Source: UBA1924 sp963976625 (GTDB lineage: Bacteria > Planctomycetota > Phycisphaerae > Phycisphaerales > UBA1924). From it: a stretch of DNA of 64,000 bases. The notes below the pieces were generated by a model, which worked only from the letters and a program-made list of their open reading frames with translations, had not been told where the DNA came from and ran no database searches. The stretch is taken from assembly GCA_963976625.1 (NCBI GenBank), contig CAXBLA010000002.1, positions 62,001 through 126,000 on the forward strand, in the 5' to 3' direction. Below, in pieces: positions 24,033 to 33,292 of the stretch. The translations under genes were made by a program, and so were the position numbers. Position 1 is the first letter of the stretch. Every line of letters starts with the position of its first letter.

Positions 24033-24341
24033 TCAGCGGTGTGCGAGCTTGAGTTTCTCGCGGTGGTCGTTGAGCTGACGCCCGACTTTGGAGATCGCGT
24101 CGTCGATAACAAGGTACAGATCATGCCCGTCGGCTTTGGCGATGAAATCGGTGTGATTGACCACATCGACCACCATTTCGACCGTAAACGATTCCTTGGC
24201 GGTGTTCTCTTTCCAGAACTTGATGTCGATCTGCTGGATGAGATCGCTGTATTTATCGAGCTTTTTGGCTTTGGACTCGGCATGGTTGCGGATCGGGTCG
24301 GTGACTTCGATATTGTGTAGGCCGACAATATTGGTACGCAT
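24033..24341 (-). CDS. hpf: Ribosome hibernation-promoting factor, short form
   Basis: The protein has 102 residues and matches the HPF/YfiA (RaiA) domain: IVGLHNIEVTDPIRNHAESKAKKLDKY at the start, then FTVEMVVDV..ADGHDLYLVIDDAISKVGRQL. It binds the small ribosomal subunit and blocks translation in stationary phase, by family knowledge. The C-terminal dimerisation domain of long HPF is missing, so this is the short type. AGGAGG lies 6 nt before the ATG. It is the first gene of an hpf-ptsN-HPr cluster on the minus strand. Confidence 0.92.
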   Translation of the reverse strand: MRTNIVGLHNIEVTDPIRNHAESKAKKLDKYSDLIQQIDIKFWKENTAKESFTVEMVVDVVNHTDFIAKADGHDLYLVIDDAISKVGRQLNDHREKLKLAHR

Positions 24342-24576
24342 TTTGGACCTCCTAAAGCTTCTTATCGCCCACGGCTCGCGATGCTGAATCCGTCCAGCCG
24401 GGCTGTGGGTATCCGTCTCATTCTATGTTAAACAACGGTGAATTGCACGCCAGAAATGGCGACAACTTGGGCTCTTGTTGCCTCATGGCCCGTCGGCTGG
24501 CGTGCTTTGCCGGGTTATGACGAGAATCCCACCAATTCCGTGCACACCCGGATTTTGGCTTATACACTGGCAGTCG

Positions 24577-26322
24577 ATGTCTGCACGCACACTCCGCAAC
24601 CTGATTCAGTATGGATTGCTCCTGGCGATCCTGCTCATGCTCACTGTCTTCTTGCTCTACCCGATCGGGCTGACGGTCCGCGGCGGCTTCGCCGAGGATA
24701 TCGCCACGGGCAAGGGCTGGACGCTCGATCACCTGATCCTGATCTTCGAGAACCCCACGCGGATCGCAGGACTGGTCAACGCGTTCAAGATCGCGCTGGC
24801 GACGACCGCGTTGTGCATCATCATCTCGCTGCCGCTGGCGGTGCTCAGCGCCCGCTATACATTCCCGGGCAAGAAGCTGCTCAATGCTTCGATCTTGGTG
24901 CCGTTGATTTTGCCCCCGTTTGTCGGCGCGATCGGTATCCGGGCCTTGCTCGGGCGCGAGGGCGCGCTCAATGCGCTCCTAGGTACCGACTGGGATGTGC
25001 TGGGCGTGGCCAAGTTCTGGGGCGTGGTGGGCGTGATGGCGTTGCACCTCTATCCCATCATCTATCTCAACGCGACGGCCTCGCTGGCCAACCTCGATCC
25101 GGCCCTCGACGAGAGCGCTGAAAACCTCGGCGCAGGCGGGTGGAAGCGGTTCTTCAAGATCACCCTACCACTGATCCGTCCGGGTTTGTTTGCGGGTGCG
25201 ACGATCGTGTTCATCTGGAGCTTTACCGAGCTGGGCACGCCGTTGATGTTCGACTATTACGATGTGACCTCGGTGCAGATTTTCTACGGGCTCAAGGATG
25301 TGCAGAACAACGCCGAGCCGTACGCGTTGACGATGGTCTTGCTTGTGGCCGCGATCTCGTTCTATCTGCTCGGCAAGTTCATCTTCGGCAAGAAGGGCTA
25401 CGCGATGTACTCTAAGGCCTCGCGCGCCGGATCCGAGATCCAGCTCGGGCGGTTCTGGGGCACGCTGGCGGCTGTCGGCTTTGGCAGCGTGATCCTTTTG
25501 GCGATCCTGCCGCATCTCGGGGTGCTGCTGACGAGCGTGGCCGAGCCCGGATCGTGGTACGCCACGGTCCTCCCCAAGGACATCACCGGCTCCCACTTCA
25601 ACGAAGCACTCACATCCCCCGAATCATTCAACTCGATCAAGAACTCGCTGATGCTCTCGCTGATCGCCATGGTGCTCAACATGGGCGTGGGCGTCGTAAT
25701 CGGGTACCTGATCGTCCGCACGACGATCAAGGGTCGCGGCTTGCTCGATGCATTATGCATGCTGCCTTTGGCGGTGCCGGGCTTGGTCATGGCGTTTGGC
25801 TATGTCGCGATGACCCTCCGCTGGCCATTTGGCAGCAACGGGATCTTCGAGGGCACCTGGTTCCATTGGATGAACCTCGAAGTCTTCGGCACCAACCCCA
25901 ACCCATTCCCGCTGCTGGTGATTGCGTATGCGATCCGCCGACTGCCGTACATTGTGCGTTCGACGGTGTCGGGGCTCGAGCAGACCTCGGGCGAGCTTGA
26001 AGAAGCCGCGGTGAATCTTGGGGCGACGCGGGTGGCCGCGGTCCGCAAGGTCATCATCCCGCTGATCATGGCGAACCTAATCGCCGGCGGGTTGTTGGTG
26101 TTCAGCTTCTCGATGCTCGAGGTGTCGGACTCGCTGATCCTGGCCCAGCGGAGCGATCACTTCCCGATCACGAAGATGATCTTCGAGTTCACCAATCGGC
26201 TCGGCGACGGGATCTACATCGCCAGCGCGATGGGTGTGTGGGGCATGACGCTGCTGACGATCACGCTCTTCGGCGCGTCGCTGATGCTGGGCAAAAAGCT
26301 CGGCTCGATCTTCCGCGTATAA
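24577..26322 (+). CDS. Fused two-domain ABC transporter permease (iron/FbpB-like)
   Basis: The product has 581 residues and about 12 membrane helices: two tandem binding-protein-dependent permease domains. Each half carries an EAA-type coupling loop. The first is DESAENLGAGGWKRFFKITLP near residue 185, and the second is EEAAVNLGATRVAAVRKVIIP near residue 480. Fused permeases of this size are typical of ferric-iron (FbpB/SfuB), putrescine-like or phosphonate uptake systems. Neither the ATPase nor the substrate-binding protein is encoded next to it. TACACT lies 8 nt before the ATG without a Shine-Dalgarno; in-frame ATGs upstream (24475, 24517) are not convincing. Confidence 0.85.
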   Translation: MSARTLRNLIQYGLLLAILLMLTVFLLYPIGLTVRGGFAEDIATGKGWTLDHLILIFENPTRIAGLVNAFKIALATTALCIIISLPLAVLSARYTFPGKKLLNASILVPLILPPFVGAIGIRALLGREGALNALLGTDWDVLGVAKFWGVVGVMALHLYPIIYLNATASLANLDPALDESAENLGAGGWKRFFKITLPLIRPGLFAGATIVFIWSFTELGTPLMFDYYDVTSVQIFYGLKDVQNNAEPYALTMVLLVAAISFYLLGKFIFGKKGYAMYSKASRAGSEIQLGRFWGTLAAVGFGSVILLAILPHLGVLLTSVAEPGSWYATVLPKDITGSHFNEALTSPESFNSIKNSLMLSLIAMVLNMGVGVVIGYLIVRTTIKGRGLLDALCMLPLAVPGLVMAFGYVAMTLRWPFGSNGIFEGTWFHWMNLEVFGTNPNPFPLLVIAYAIRRLPYIVRSTVSGLEQTSGELEEAAVNLGATRVAAVRKVIIPLIMANLIAGGLLVFSFSMLEVSDSLILAQRSDHFPITKMIFEFTNRLGDGIYIASAMGVWGMTLLTITLFGASLMLGKKLGSIFRV

Positions 26323-26343
26323 TCCGCTCCACGGAGCACACCC

Positions 26344-26916
26344 ATGCAGATCAGACGGATGACCAAGGACGACGCAGAGCCCATCGCAACGGTGCTCAAC
26401 GCGGCCATCGGCTCGTCGATCGCCCACTTCGGGACCGTGCCGACCACTGCCGATGAGGTCCTCGAAGACTGGTACGAAGCCGGCGAAATCTACCCGTGGC
26501 TCGTCGCCATTGATGACAGCGGCGCGTTCATGGGCTTCGCCAAAGCCTCTGCGTGGAAAACACGCACAGCGTATAAATGGACCACCGAGACCGGGATCTA
26601 CATCAACGCGGGGGCTCAGGGCATGGGCGTGGGCAAAGCGCTCTACACCAAGCTCTTCGAGCTGCTCACGCTGCAGGGCTATCGGATCATCGTCACCGGG
26701 GTCTCGCTGCCCAACGACGCGAGCGTCGCGCTCCATGAGTCGATGGGGATGCAGCTTGTTGGCGATCTGGACCCGGCCGGGTATAAACTCGGGCAGTGGA
26801 TCCCGGTGCGGATCTACCAGAAGCACCTCGGCGAGCTCTCGCCCGGAACCGTGCCCGGGCACATCCGCGCGGTGAGCAGTGTCTGGGAAGAGATCTCGGC
26901 CAAAGGGAGCAACTAA
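26344..26916 (+). CDS. GNAT N-acetyltransferase, phosphinothricin-acetyltransferase-like
   Basis: The product has 190 residues. The layout fits the PAT/Bar subgroup: IRRMTKDDAEPIATVLN at the start, FAKASAWKTRTAYKWTTETGIYI before motif A, then GMGVGKALYTKLFELL (acetyl-CoA loop), and LPNDASVALHESMGMQLVG. PAT-like proteins acetylate methionine sulfone/sulfoximine or related amino acids, but the actual substrate here is unknown. CGGAG precedes the ATG by 8 nt. It is followed 3 nt later by the next gene, forming a run of three tightly packed genes. Confidence 0.82.
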   Translation: MQIRRMTKDDAEPIATVLNAAIGSSIAHFGTVPTTADEVLEDWYEAGEIYPWLVAIDDSGAFMGFAKASAWKTRTAYKWTTETGIYINAGAQGMGVGKALYTKLFELLTLQGYRIIVTGVSLPNDASVALHESMGMQLVGDLDPAGYKLGQWIPVRIYQKHLGELSPGTVPGHIRAVSSVWEEISAKGSN

Positions 26917-26919
26917 GCC

Positions 26920-27579
26920 ATGTGTGATGAATCAGAGCAGTCCTCGAAAGACCAACTTCAGAACGAAGACCAGCAGCTCGCCATCGAGCGCGTCTATCGG
27001 CTCTTACACACTTACACCGAGGGCACCCTGCTCGTCGATGCGCTCCCCTACGACCAGTTCTATATGATCGATCCACGCACCGGTGCCCTCGTCATGTGCA
27101 TCGAGGAGGACATGCTCGCTGGGCAGGACATCGTGCTGGTGGTGCCTCAGGATTTGTTCCGGGCTCCGCTGCGCCTGAGCCTGGAGCTGAGCACCAGCAT
27201 CGAAGAAGAAGCATGCGATCGCTACCTCGCGTACCACCAGAACCAGCACAACCCGATCTGGGCCCACGGCTACATCAACTTCGCCAAGCTCGATTCGGGC
27301 GAGGTGCTCAGCCAGCACGAAGTCCAGCGCCCAAACGAGTTCATCAGCGAGCACTCGGGGCTGTGCCGAAAGCTCAACAACGATCGCAAAGCCCTCCGCG
27401 AGGTCTGCAAGCTGCTCAGCAAATCCGACATCGAGGAGCCCACGGCCGTGGGCATTGATCCTTTGGGCTTTGATGTCCGCGGGCCATTCGGGGTTGTCCG
27501 GGTGGAGTTCCCGGCCCGGGTGACGGATGCACGCCAAGCCGAGGAAGTGTTGGCCGCGCTCTTGGGCGGCGTGTCGTGA
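26920..27579 (+). CDS. DUF2470/HugZ-like flavin-barrel protein (tentative)
   Basis: The protein has 219 residues. The C-terminal 40 residues (VGIDPLGFDVRGPFGVVRVEFPARVTDAR read in parts) resemble DUF2470, which is usually found at the end of HugZ-type heme-utilisation proteins with a pyridoxamine-5'-phosphate-oxidase-like barrel. The N-terminal part (EGTLLVDALPYDQFYMIDPRTGALVMCIE) has strand patterns compatible with the split barrel but is diverged. It starts 3 nt after the acetyltransferase gene and overlaps the next gene by 4 bases (GTGA). Function is uncertain; FMN or heme binding is a guess from the fold. Confidence 0.5.
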   Translation: MCDESEQSSKDQLQNEDQQLAIERVYRLLHTYTEGTLLVDALPYDQFYMIDPRTGALVMCIEEDMLAGQDIVLVVPQDLFRAPLRLSLELSTSIEEEACDRYLAYHQNQHNPIWAHGYINFAKLDSGEVLSQHEVQRPNEFISEHSGLCRKLNNDRKALREVCKLLSKSDIEEPTAVGIDPLGFDVRGPFGVVRVEFPARVTDARQAEEVLAALLGGVS

Positions 27580-28847
27580 CCAAACCTGAAAGAACGAACT
27601 TGAGAGAAGGCCACGCTCATCTGTTCCAGCTCGGGCGTTCGCTGCAGATGGTCGATCTGATCGGGTGTACGACGCGCGAAGAGATGATCGAGCTGATTGC
27701 GCAGCGGGCGAGGACGGCCGCCCCTGATGAGTGGATCTTGGCCCACGGCGCCCGTCCTGATGGCTGGGCAGACCCGACCTGGCCGAGCCGCCAAGAGCTC
27801 GATCGTGCTTGCGACGGAAGGGCGGTCGTCGCGTGGTGTTTCGATTATCACCAGCTCGTTGGTTCCACAGCGGCCCTCGATCGTGCGGGGATCAACGCAC
27901 AGACCACAATGGACGGCGGACGCGTAGAGCTTGATTACAATAACGAACCAACCGGGCTGCTCATCGAGCACGCGGCCCTCGCCATGTGGAGTGCCGTGCC
28001 CGAGCCGATCGAAACTCGTCGAGTCGAGTTCGTCCGCGACGCGTGCCTGCACCTCGAATCGATGGGCTTTGTCGAGCTCCATGATCTCAAAGCGCAGCCT
28101 TGGATTGGTGGTGTGCTCAGTGATCTGCACTCCGCCGGCGAGATCAGCATCCGCTCGGTGCTCTACCCGCTCATCAAAGACCTGCGCGAGACGATCGCTC
28201 AATCGGCGAGTTGGAAATCAGATGCGGTCCGGCTCGGCGGCGGCAAGATCTTCGTCGACGGCACCTTCAACTCGCGCACCGCGTGGATGCTCGAGCCCTT
28301 CGCCGACGGGCACCCCGACCACCCGCGGGGCACCCCGATGATGAAGATCGCCCAGATCGATCGGATGCTCGAAATCTGCAAAGACCACGGCTTACCTCTG
28401 GCCGCCCACGCGATCGGCGACGGCGCGGTCCGCGCGATGCTCGACGCGATCGAGCGCACGGGCTGTGCGCACACCGGGTGCCGGATCGAGCACGCCGAGC
28501 TGATCGACGAATCGGACATCCCGAGGTTTAAGGAATTGGGCGCGATCGCGTCGTTACAGCCGTGCCATCTGCTCCCGGATATCGAGGCGCTCAATAAAGC
28601 GGTGCCGGATCGGCTGCATCGGGTGCTGCCGATTCAGGAGCTGATCGATTCCGGGCTTGAGCCGGGCAAGGACCTGATCTTTGGCTCCGATGTACCCATT
28701 GTCCGGGCGAATCCAGAAGACTCGATCCAGGCGGCCGTGCATCGTCGGCGGGCGGGGATGGACGAGTCGCAGGCGATCAACATCGACCAGCGGATCAGTG
28801 AAGACAACGCGTGGGCGTGCTTCCGGGCGGACCTGAGCGCGTTTTAA
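27576..28847 (+). CDS. YtcJ-like amidohydrolase
   Basis: The protein has 423 residues and starts from GTG within the stop of the preceding gene. The metal site HAH appears near the N-terminus (GHAHLF, residues about 13-18), followed later by HDLK, LAAHAIGDGAVRAML (metal His), RIEHAEL and FGSDVPIV (catalytic Asp). This matches the amidohydrolase_3/YtcJ family, although these usually carry a longer N-terminal beta-sandwich half; here the barrel begins almost at residue 1. The substrate is unknown. The 3' end overlaps the end of the convergent histidine-kinase gene by 4 bases. Confidence 0.85.
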   Translation: MTKPERTNLREGHAHLFQLGRSLQMVDLIGCTTREEMIELIAQRARTAAPDEWILAHGARPDGWADPTWPSRQELDRACDGRAVVAWCFDYHQLVGSTAALDRAGINAQTTMDGGRVELDYNNEPTGLLIEHAALAMWSAVPEPIETRRVEFVRDACLHLESMGFVELHDLKAQPWIGGVLSDLHSAGEISIRSVLYPLIKDLRETIAQSASWKSDAVRLGGGKIFVDGTFNSRTAWMLEPFADGHPDHPRGTPMMKIAQIDRMLEICKDHGLPLAAHAIGDGAVRAMLDAIERTGCAHTGCRIEHAELIDESDIPRFKELGAIASLQPCHLLPDIEALNKAVPDRLHRVLPIQELIDSGLEPGKDLIFGSDVPIVRANPEDSIQAAVHRRRAGMDESQAINIDQRISEDNAWACFRADLSAF

Positions 28848-30886
28848 TCTGTTGAGATTCGATCTTCATCGAGCGGGATCGTGAGCAAGAACTCCGCCCC
28901 ATGCCCTCGGCGTTTGGTGAGCACCAGGTCGCCGCCCATCTCACGAGCCAAGCCGCGTGAGAGCGCGAGACCGAGACCGAGACCCGAGCGGGCATTGGAG
29001 AGCCCACGCCATCCGCGTTGGAACTCGCCGAAGATCCGGGCGCCCTCGCCGGGCGCGATGCCGTCGCCGTGATCGGCGACGAGCAGTTCGAGCATGCCGC
29101 CTTGGATCGTGGTGTCGAGGTGCACGCGGGTGTCTGCGTCATTTATCCCCTCGTCACCTGCTGCATCTTCTTCGGACTCGTCTTCAGACGGAGCCGCGTA
29201 TTTGCACGCGTTCTCGATGAGGTTCATCATGATCCGTTCCACGGCGTGGGGATCGACGGTCAGCGTGCGATCGCCGTGGGCTTCGAGATCCATCGAGACC
29301 ACCAGATCGAGGTTGCTCTGCCCCGCTCGCCGCGCCAGGGCCGGACGGAAACGCGCGATGAGCGCACCGGGCGAGAGCGTCTGCACGCCCGAGGCTTGGT
29401 CCTTGGTCGATCGCTGGCGCGAGAGGCGGGCGTACTCGAGCACATTCTCGACGATGCCCGACAAGCGTTCGGACTCGCGCTTAAGGATCTGGAGGTAGTC
29501 CTTGCGGACGGTCTCGTCGCTGACCATGCCGTCGGCGAGCATCTGGGAGTAGAGCCGAAATGTTGTTAATGGTGTGCGCAGCTCGTGCGTCACGGCGCTG
29601 ACGAACAGCCCGCGACGCTCCGAGAGCACGATGGCCGCCCGAAGCACGGCCCCCACCGCGATGATCGTCGAGATGATCGCGATCCAGGTGACGAGCAAGC
29701 CGATGGTGGCCGGCGACCATCGCCAGGCGAAGCCAGCGGTGCTTACCGCGGGGATGAACTCGACCGGGATGGTCGCGAGCTGGAAGCCCCCGACCATCGA
29801 CGATCGTGGGCCGGTGACGGCCACGAGCGACGAGTCGGGCATGACATCGTGCACAGAGTCAAGCAGATCGGTGCGGAGTGCATCCCAATCGAGCCATACC
29901 CCCTGCACGACGGGCTGGCCGTTGATCACGGCGGAACGCACCAGCACCAGCTGCATCGCGCCCGCATCGTCGGCGATCCACCTCGGTTCGAGCGAGCCGA
30001 TCTCGGCCATCGCCTGCCCGCGTGCGCCCGCAGATTGATCTTCTGATGTCATTGAGCCGATCGCCGTGACTCCATCATCGACTAGAAACGCGTTCTTGTC
30101 TGGCTGAGCATCGAGCGTGGATCTTTGGTGCTCTTCATAAGACGGCCCGCTCGGGGATGCCTGCTTGGGCTGAGGCTGCGTGTTCTTGGTCGCGTTCTCC
30201 ACCATCCGCTGGCGGGCGAGGTAGTCCGAGTCATCGTCCGACTCGGCGGCCTGCTGCGACATACGCGATTCCGATTCATTCACGCTCTCTGCTGTGTTTG
30301 ATTCATGCAGCTGATCGCTGTACGCATAGCCTGCGTCCGCGAGTTCGTCCTTGGGCTTTTCGGATGCGATCGTTTCGGATTCGGGCTTGTTCGAGTCAGC
30401 CTCAATCGAATACGAGCGTTTGGCTTGCCCGGAGTAGCTGGGTGAATCTTTGAGGGTTTGGAGCGTGTTGATCAGGCTTGAAATCTCGGTCGTCTGATCG
30501 TCCGCTTTGAGCCCCTTCCCGTCTTGCCCGAACTCGAAGTACCGGTTGGCGTACGCCGGGTTGGCCTGGGTCACGGAGCGGATCTTGCGTTGGATATCTT
30601 CCCGTGCGTTGTTGATCCACGCATCGGTCATGGCGTCGTCGGTCGCGTCGATCGGCTTGTAGTCCGTGTACGGGCGGGAGGCCTCGATCGCCAGGATCGG
30701 GGCCATCTGCGAGTCCATCCGCCAGAGCGCCCGGCGGATGGATTCCTGCTCGCGAGCCTGCTCTTGGGCGATGGCCTCGCGTTTTTCGAGCGCGACGACC
30801 TCGACGCTCACCCACGCGAGCGCGCCGAGCGCAAGGGCCACACTGCTCCAGAAGATCACCCAGGTCATGAGTCGGCGGGTGCTCAC
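28844..30886 (-). CDS. Sensor histidine kinase with large extracytoplasmic region
   Basis: The protein has 680 residues. TM1 spans about 8-30 and TM2 about 393-418. Between them lies an extracytoplasmic sensor of about 360 residues, containing a low-complexity segment rich in Glu, Ser, Asp and Gln (about 150-270). The HisKA motif SAVTHELRTPLTTFRLYSQ has the phospho-acceptor His434. A catalytic domain follows with NLIENACKYA (N box), DHGDGIAPGEG (G1) and GLGLGLALSRGLAREMGG (G2). Its GTG start overlaps the response regulator by 4 bases, so the two are an operon. The signal is unknown; the neighbouring VIT-VWA and DUF4139 genes suggest an envelope cue. Confidence 0.93.
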   Translation of the reverse strand: MSTRRLMTWVIFWSSVALALGALAWVSVEVVALEKREAIAQEQAREQESIRRALWRMDSQMAPILAIEASRPYTDYKPIDATDDAMTDAWINNAREDIQRKIRSVTQANPAYANRYFEFGQDGKGLKADDQTTEISSLINTLQTLKDSPSYSGQAKRSYSIEADSNKPESETIASEKPKDELADAGYAYSDQLHESNTAESVNESESRMSQQAAESDDDSDYLARQRMVENATKNTQPQPKQASPSGPSYEEHQRSTLDAQPDKNAFLVDDGVTAIGSMTSEDQSAGARGQAMAEIGSLEPRWIADDAGAMQLVLVRSAVINGQPVVQGVWLDWDALRTDLLDSVHDVMPDSSLVAVTGPRSSMVGGFQLATIPVEFIPAVSTAGFAWRWSPATIGLLVTWIAIISTIIAVGAVLRAAIVLSERRGLFVSAVTHELRTPLTTFRLYSQMLADGMVSDETVRKDYLQILKRESERLSGIVENVLEYARLSRQRSTKDQASGVQTLSPGALIARFRPALARRAGQSNLDLVVSMDLEAHGDRTLTVDPHAVERIMMNLIENACKYAAPSEDESEEDAAGDEGINDADTRVHLDTTIQGGMLELLVADHGDGIAPGEGARIFGEFQRGWRGLSNARSGLGLGLALSRGLAREMGGDLVLTKRRGHGAEFLLTIPLDEDRISTD

Positions 30887-31632
30887 GGGTTGGCCTCACC
30901 TGTTTGTTGAGCTTCGTCTTGTTTAGCTTGATCTGTATCGGGCTGGACCAGCATATAGCCCTTGCCACGCACGGTTTTGATCACGCTCGGGTTGGTCGGC
31001 TCGTCGTCGAGCGTCTCGCGCAGGCGGGCGATGGTCATGTCCACCGTGCGTGTGTGGGTGCCGCGCGGATCGAGCCCCCATACGGTCTGCAAGAGTTCTT
31101 CACGAGAGACGGCCCGCCCAGCATTGGACGCCAAGAACCCGAGCACCTCGGTCTCGCGCTCGGTGAACGATCGGCGGACGCCGCCAACGAGCACGACTTC
31201 TCGGCGCTCGAAATCAATCTCCCGTCCGGCGATGGTCACCGTCGTTCGGCTCGTTGGTCGCCCCGGCGATCGACGCAATACCGCCTCGACCCGGGCGAGC
31301 AGCTCGTCGATACTAAAGGGCTTGACGATGTAGTCGTCCGCTCCGAGTTTGAGCCCTTGGATGCGGTCGTACTCCTCGCCTCGGGCGGTCAGGAAGATCA
31401 CGGGCTGCGAAGGTTTGACCTTCCGCAGATTCGCGAGCACCTCGAGCCCGTCCATCTTGGGCATCATGATGTCGAGCAAGACCAGATCCGCGTCCGTCGA
31501 CAAGATCAGCTCCAAGCCCGCGGCTCCGTCGGGGGCATCGAACACCGTGTACCCAGAATACGACAACGCGTCGGCGAGCCCACGCCGGATCGAGTCGTCG
31601 TCTTCTACCACAAGCACTACACCAAGCGACAT
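30883..31632 (-). CDS. OmpR/PhoB-family response regulator
   Basis: The protein has 249 residues. The receiver domain has the acidic pocket EDDD (10-13), phospho-acceptor Asp54 in LVLLDIMMPK, a Thr/Lys switch (LTARG, DDYIVKPF). The C-terminal winged-helix domain has TERETEVLGFLASNAGRAVSREELL and RTVDMTIARLRETL..VIKTVRGKGYML. AAGGAG lies just upstream of the ATG at 31632. It precedes its kinase, and lies downstream of DUF4139 and VIT-VWA genes on the same strand (52 nt after DUF4139), so it probably regulates that group. Confidence 0.95.
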   Translation of the reverse strand: MSLGVVLVVEDDDSIRRGLADALSYSGYTVFDAPDGAAGLELILSTDADLVLLDIMMPKMDGLEVLANLRKVKPSQPVIFLTARGEEYDRIQGLKLGADDYIVKPFSIDELLARVEAVLRRSPGRPTSRTTVTIAGREIDFERREVVLVGGVRRSFTERETEVLGFLASNAGRAVSREELLQTVWGLDPRGTHTRTVDMTIARLRETLDDEPTNPSVIKTVRGKGYMLVQPDTDQAKQDEAQQTGEANP

Positions 31633-31684
31633 GCAATCTCCTTCAAAGGTGGGCACATAGGTGGGCGAATCCCCAGAAACGGAT

Positions 31685-33205
31685 TCATTCCCAGTCGTAC
31701 CGCACGGTGTAGGTCACGACGACCTCGCCGTCCTTTTCGACCGTGACAGGGATGTGCATCGTGCGGACATCGAGCATCTCGCTCGAGTGCGAGATCGACA
31801 CGATCTTGGCGTTGCTCCAGCGGTACAGGTATTCCTGGATCTGCACATCGACGGGCTGGTCTTTGTGGTTCCGGATCTTGATCTCGAAGGACTCGACCAT
31901 CCAGTTCTTGCCCCGGCTAAACGCGGTCTGCTTGCGTTCGCCCACGACATCGAAGGCGTTGCCGAGCTTGATCATGACCTCTTCGTTTTTGGGGGTGTGG
32001 TCGATGACATCCTCGCCGATGAACTCGAACGAGCCGTCGGCTTCGTCGAGCTTGCTCACGCGGATGCGCCCCGATGGCAGCGGGATGCCCAGCCCGTCCT
32101 CTTCGCTGTTCTCGAATGCGAGGTAGACCTCGACCTTGGAATTGGAGGTGACCCCGAAGTTTTTGTCGTTCTGGATGCCGCCGTAGTTGCGGTACATGCT
32201 GGACCCGTCGTAGAGCAGTTTCTTCTCGACGGGCACATTCTTGGCGGCTTCAAAAAGCTCGATCTGCTTGGTCGAGCGATCGGGGATCGTGGTCGATCGC
32301 CCGAGGGTGTAGAGGTGGTACTCGAAGAACGATTTTTCTTCGAAGCCGGGGGCAGACTTCGCCATCCCCGAATCCATCATGGTTTCGGCATACCGATAGT
32401 GCTGATTCTGAGGCTGAGGGGCCCGGTGCACATCGCCGGCGACGAGCTTGAGCGTCGCGTCCTCGTAGGTGCCACCGGACTGGTTGAGGATCGAGACCCA
32501 GGCGCTCAGGTCGAGCGTGCCATGGTTGGCGTCCTCGCCGTCAGCGTAGACCATGTTGTAATCGGCCCACCAGGTGATGCCGCTGGTCTGGTAGGAGATG
32601 CGGGTGTCCTGCTCGCCGCCGGTGTGGGATTCGAGCATCCAGTTGAGCGTGGGCTTGAGGATCAATCCCTCGGCCATCGACGGGAATCGCACGCCGTGGT
32701 AGCCTTGCTGGAACTCGATCTCGCCGTTCTCACGCTGGAGCAGCATCCCGCCGGCCGACACCGACAAGAGCTTGACGCTCTGCCCGCCCCAGATGATGTC
32801 CTTGTCGATGTAGCGTTCGAGCATCTTGTCCATGCTCAGCAGATCGAAGCGGTAGTCCTGCTCGAGCACGGTCGTGCCGTCGGGGTCGGTCAACGATTCG
32901 AACATCACGGTTGTCGGATCGAGCAGGGCGGCCACGCCCGAGAAGCTGATGTCCGAGACGCCGCGTTCGATATCGAGATCGCGCTGCTGCTTGACGATCG
33001 CGTAGCCCGGGATCTGGCGGTACTGGTTGTAGCCGTAGCCCGAGCCCCCACCGGGGACAGGACGGTACATTTCTGGCGAGATCGCGCCTGGCTGGGCGGA
33101 AGAGTAAATGGTCAACGCGGTCTCGTCGCCCATCGAGGTGCCCGCGAGCAGGCTCAGGGTCAGGGCGGAGGTGACGGCGGCTATGGATCGTGTGAGGTTC
33201 ATCAT
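31685..33205 (-). CDS. Secreted DUF4139 (mucoidy-inhibitor-like) protein
   Basis: The protein has 506 residues with a signal peptide (about residues 4-26). Residues about 185-500 match the DUF4139 pattern: LNWMLESHTGGEQDTRISYQTSGITWWADYNMVY, later FFEYHLYTLGRSTTIPDRSTKQIELF, and the terminal VTVEKDGEVVVTYTVRYDW. DUF4139 proteins are beta-rich, usually secreted, and of unknown function. The gene lies between VIT-VWA (87 nt upstream) and the response regulator, all on the minus strand. GGAG lies close to the ATG. Confidence 0.85.
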   Translation of the reverse strand: MMNLTRSIAAVTSALTLSLLAGTSMGDETALTIYSSAQPGAISPEMYRPVPGGGSGYGYNQYRQIPGYAIVKQQRDLDIERGVSDISFSGVAALLDPTTVMFESLTDPDGTTVLEQDYRFDLLSMDKMLERYIDKDIIWGGQSVKLLSVSAGGMLLQRENGEIEFQQGYHGVRFPSMAEGLILKPTLNWMLESHTGGEQDTRISYQTSGITWWADYNMVYADGEDANHGTLDLSAWVSILNQSGGTYEDATLKLVAGDVHRAPQPQNQHYRYAETMMDSGMAKSAPGFEEKSFFEYHLYTLGRSTTIPDRSTKQIELFEAAKNVPVEKKLLYDGSSMYRNYGGIQNDKNFGVTSNSKVEVYLAFENSEEDGLGIPLPSGRIRVSKLDEADGSFEFIGEDVIDHTPKNEEVMIKLGNAFDVVGERKQTAFSRGKNWMVESFEIKIRNHKDQPVDVQIQEYLYRWSNAKIVSISHSSEMLDVRTMHIPVTVEKDGEVVVTYTVRYDWE

Positions 33206-33292
33206 GGGTCTCCTGTTGAGGTTCTGTATGAATCGGTATCATGAGTATACGGGATTCGCATTGAATGATGCGGTTTGGGTTGTGTGTCTGGT

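Noticed and set aside
31661..33244. 527-codon open frame on the plus strand
   Set aside because: Antisense to the DUF4139 gene; repetitive composition and no domain.
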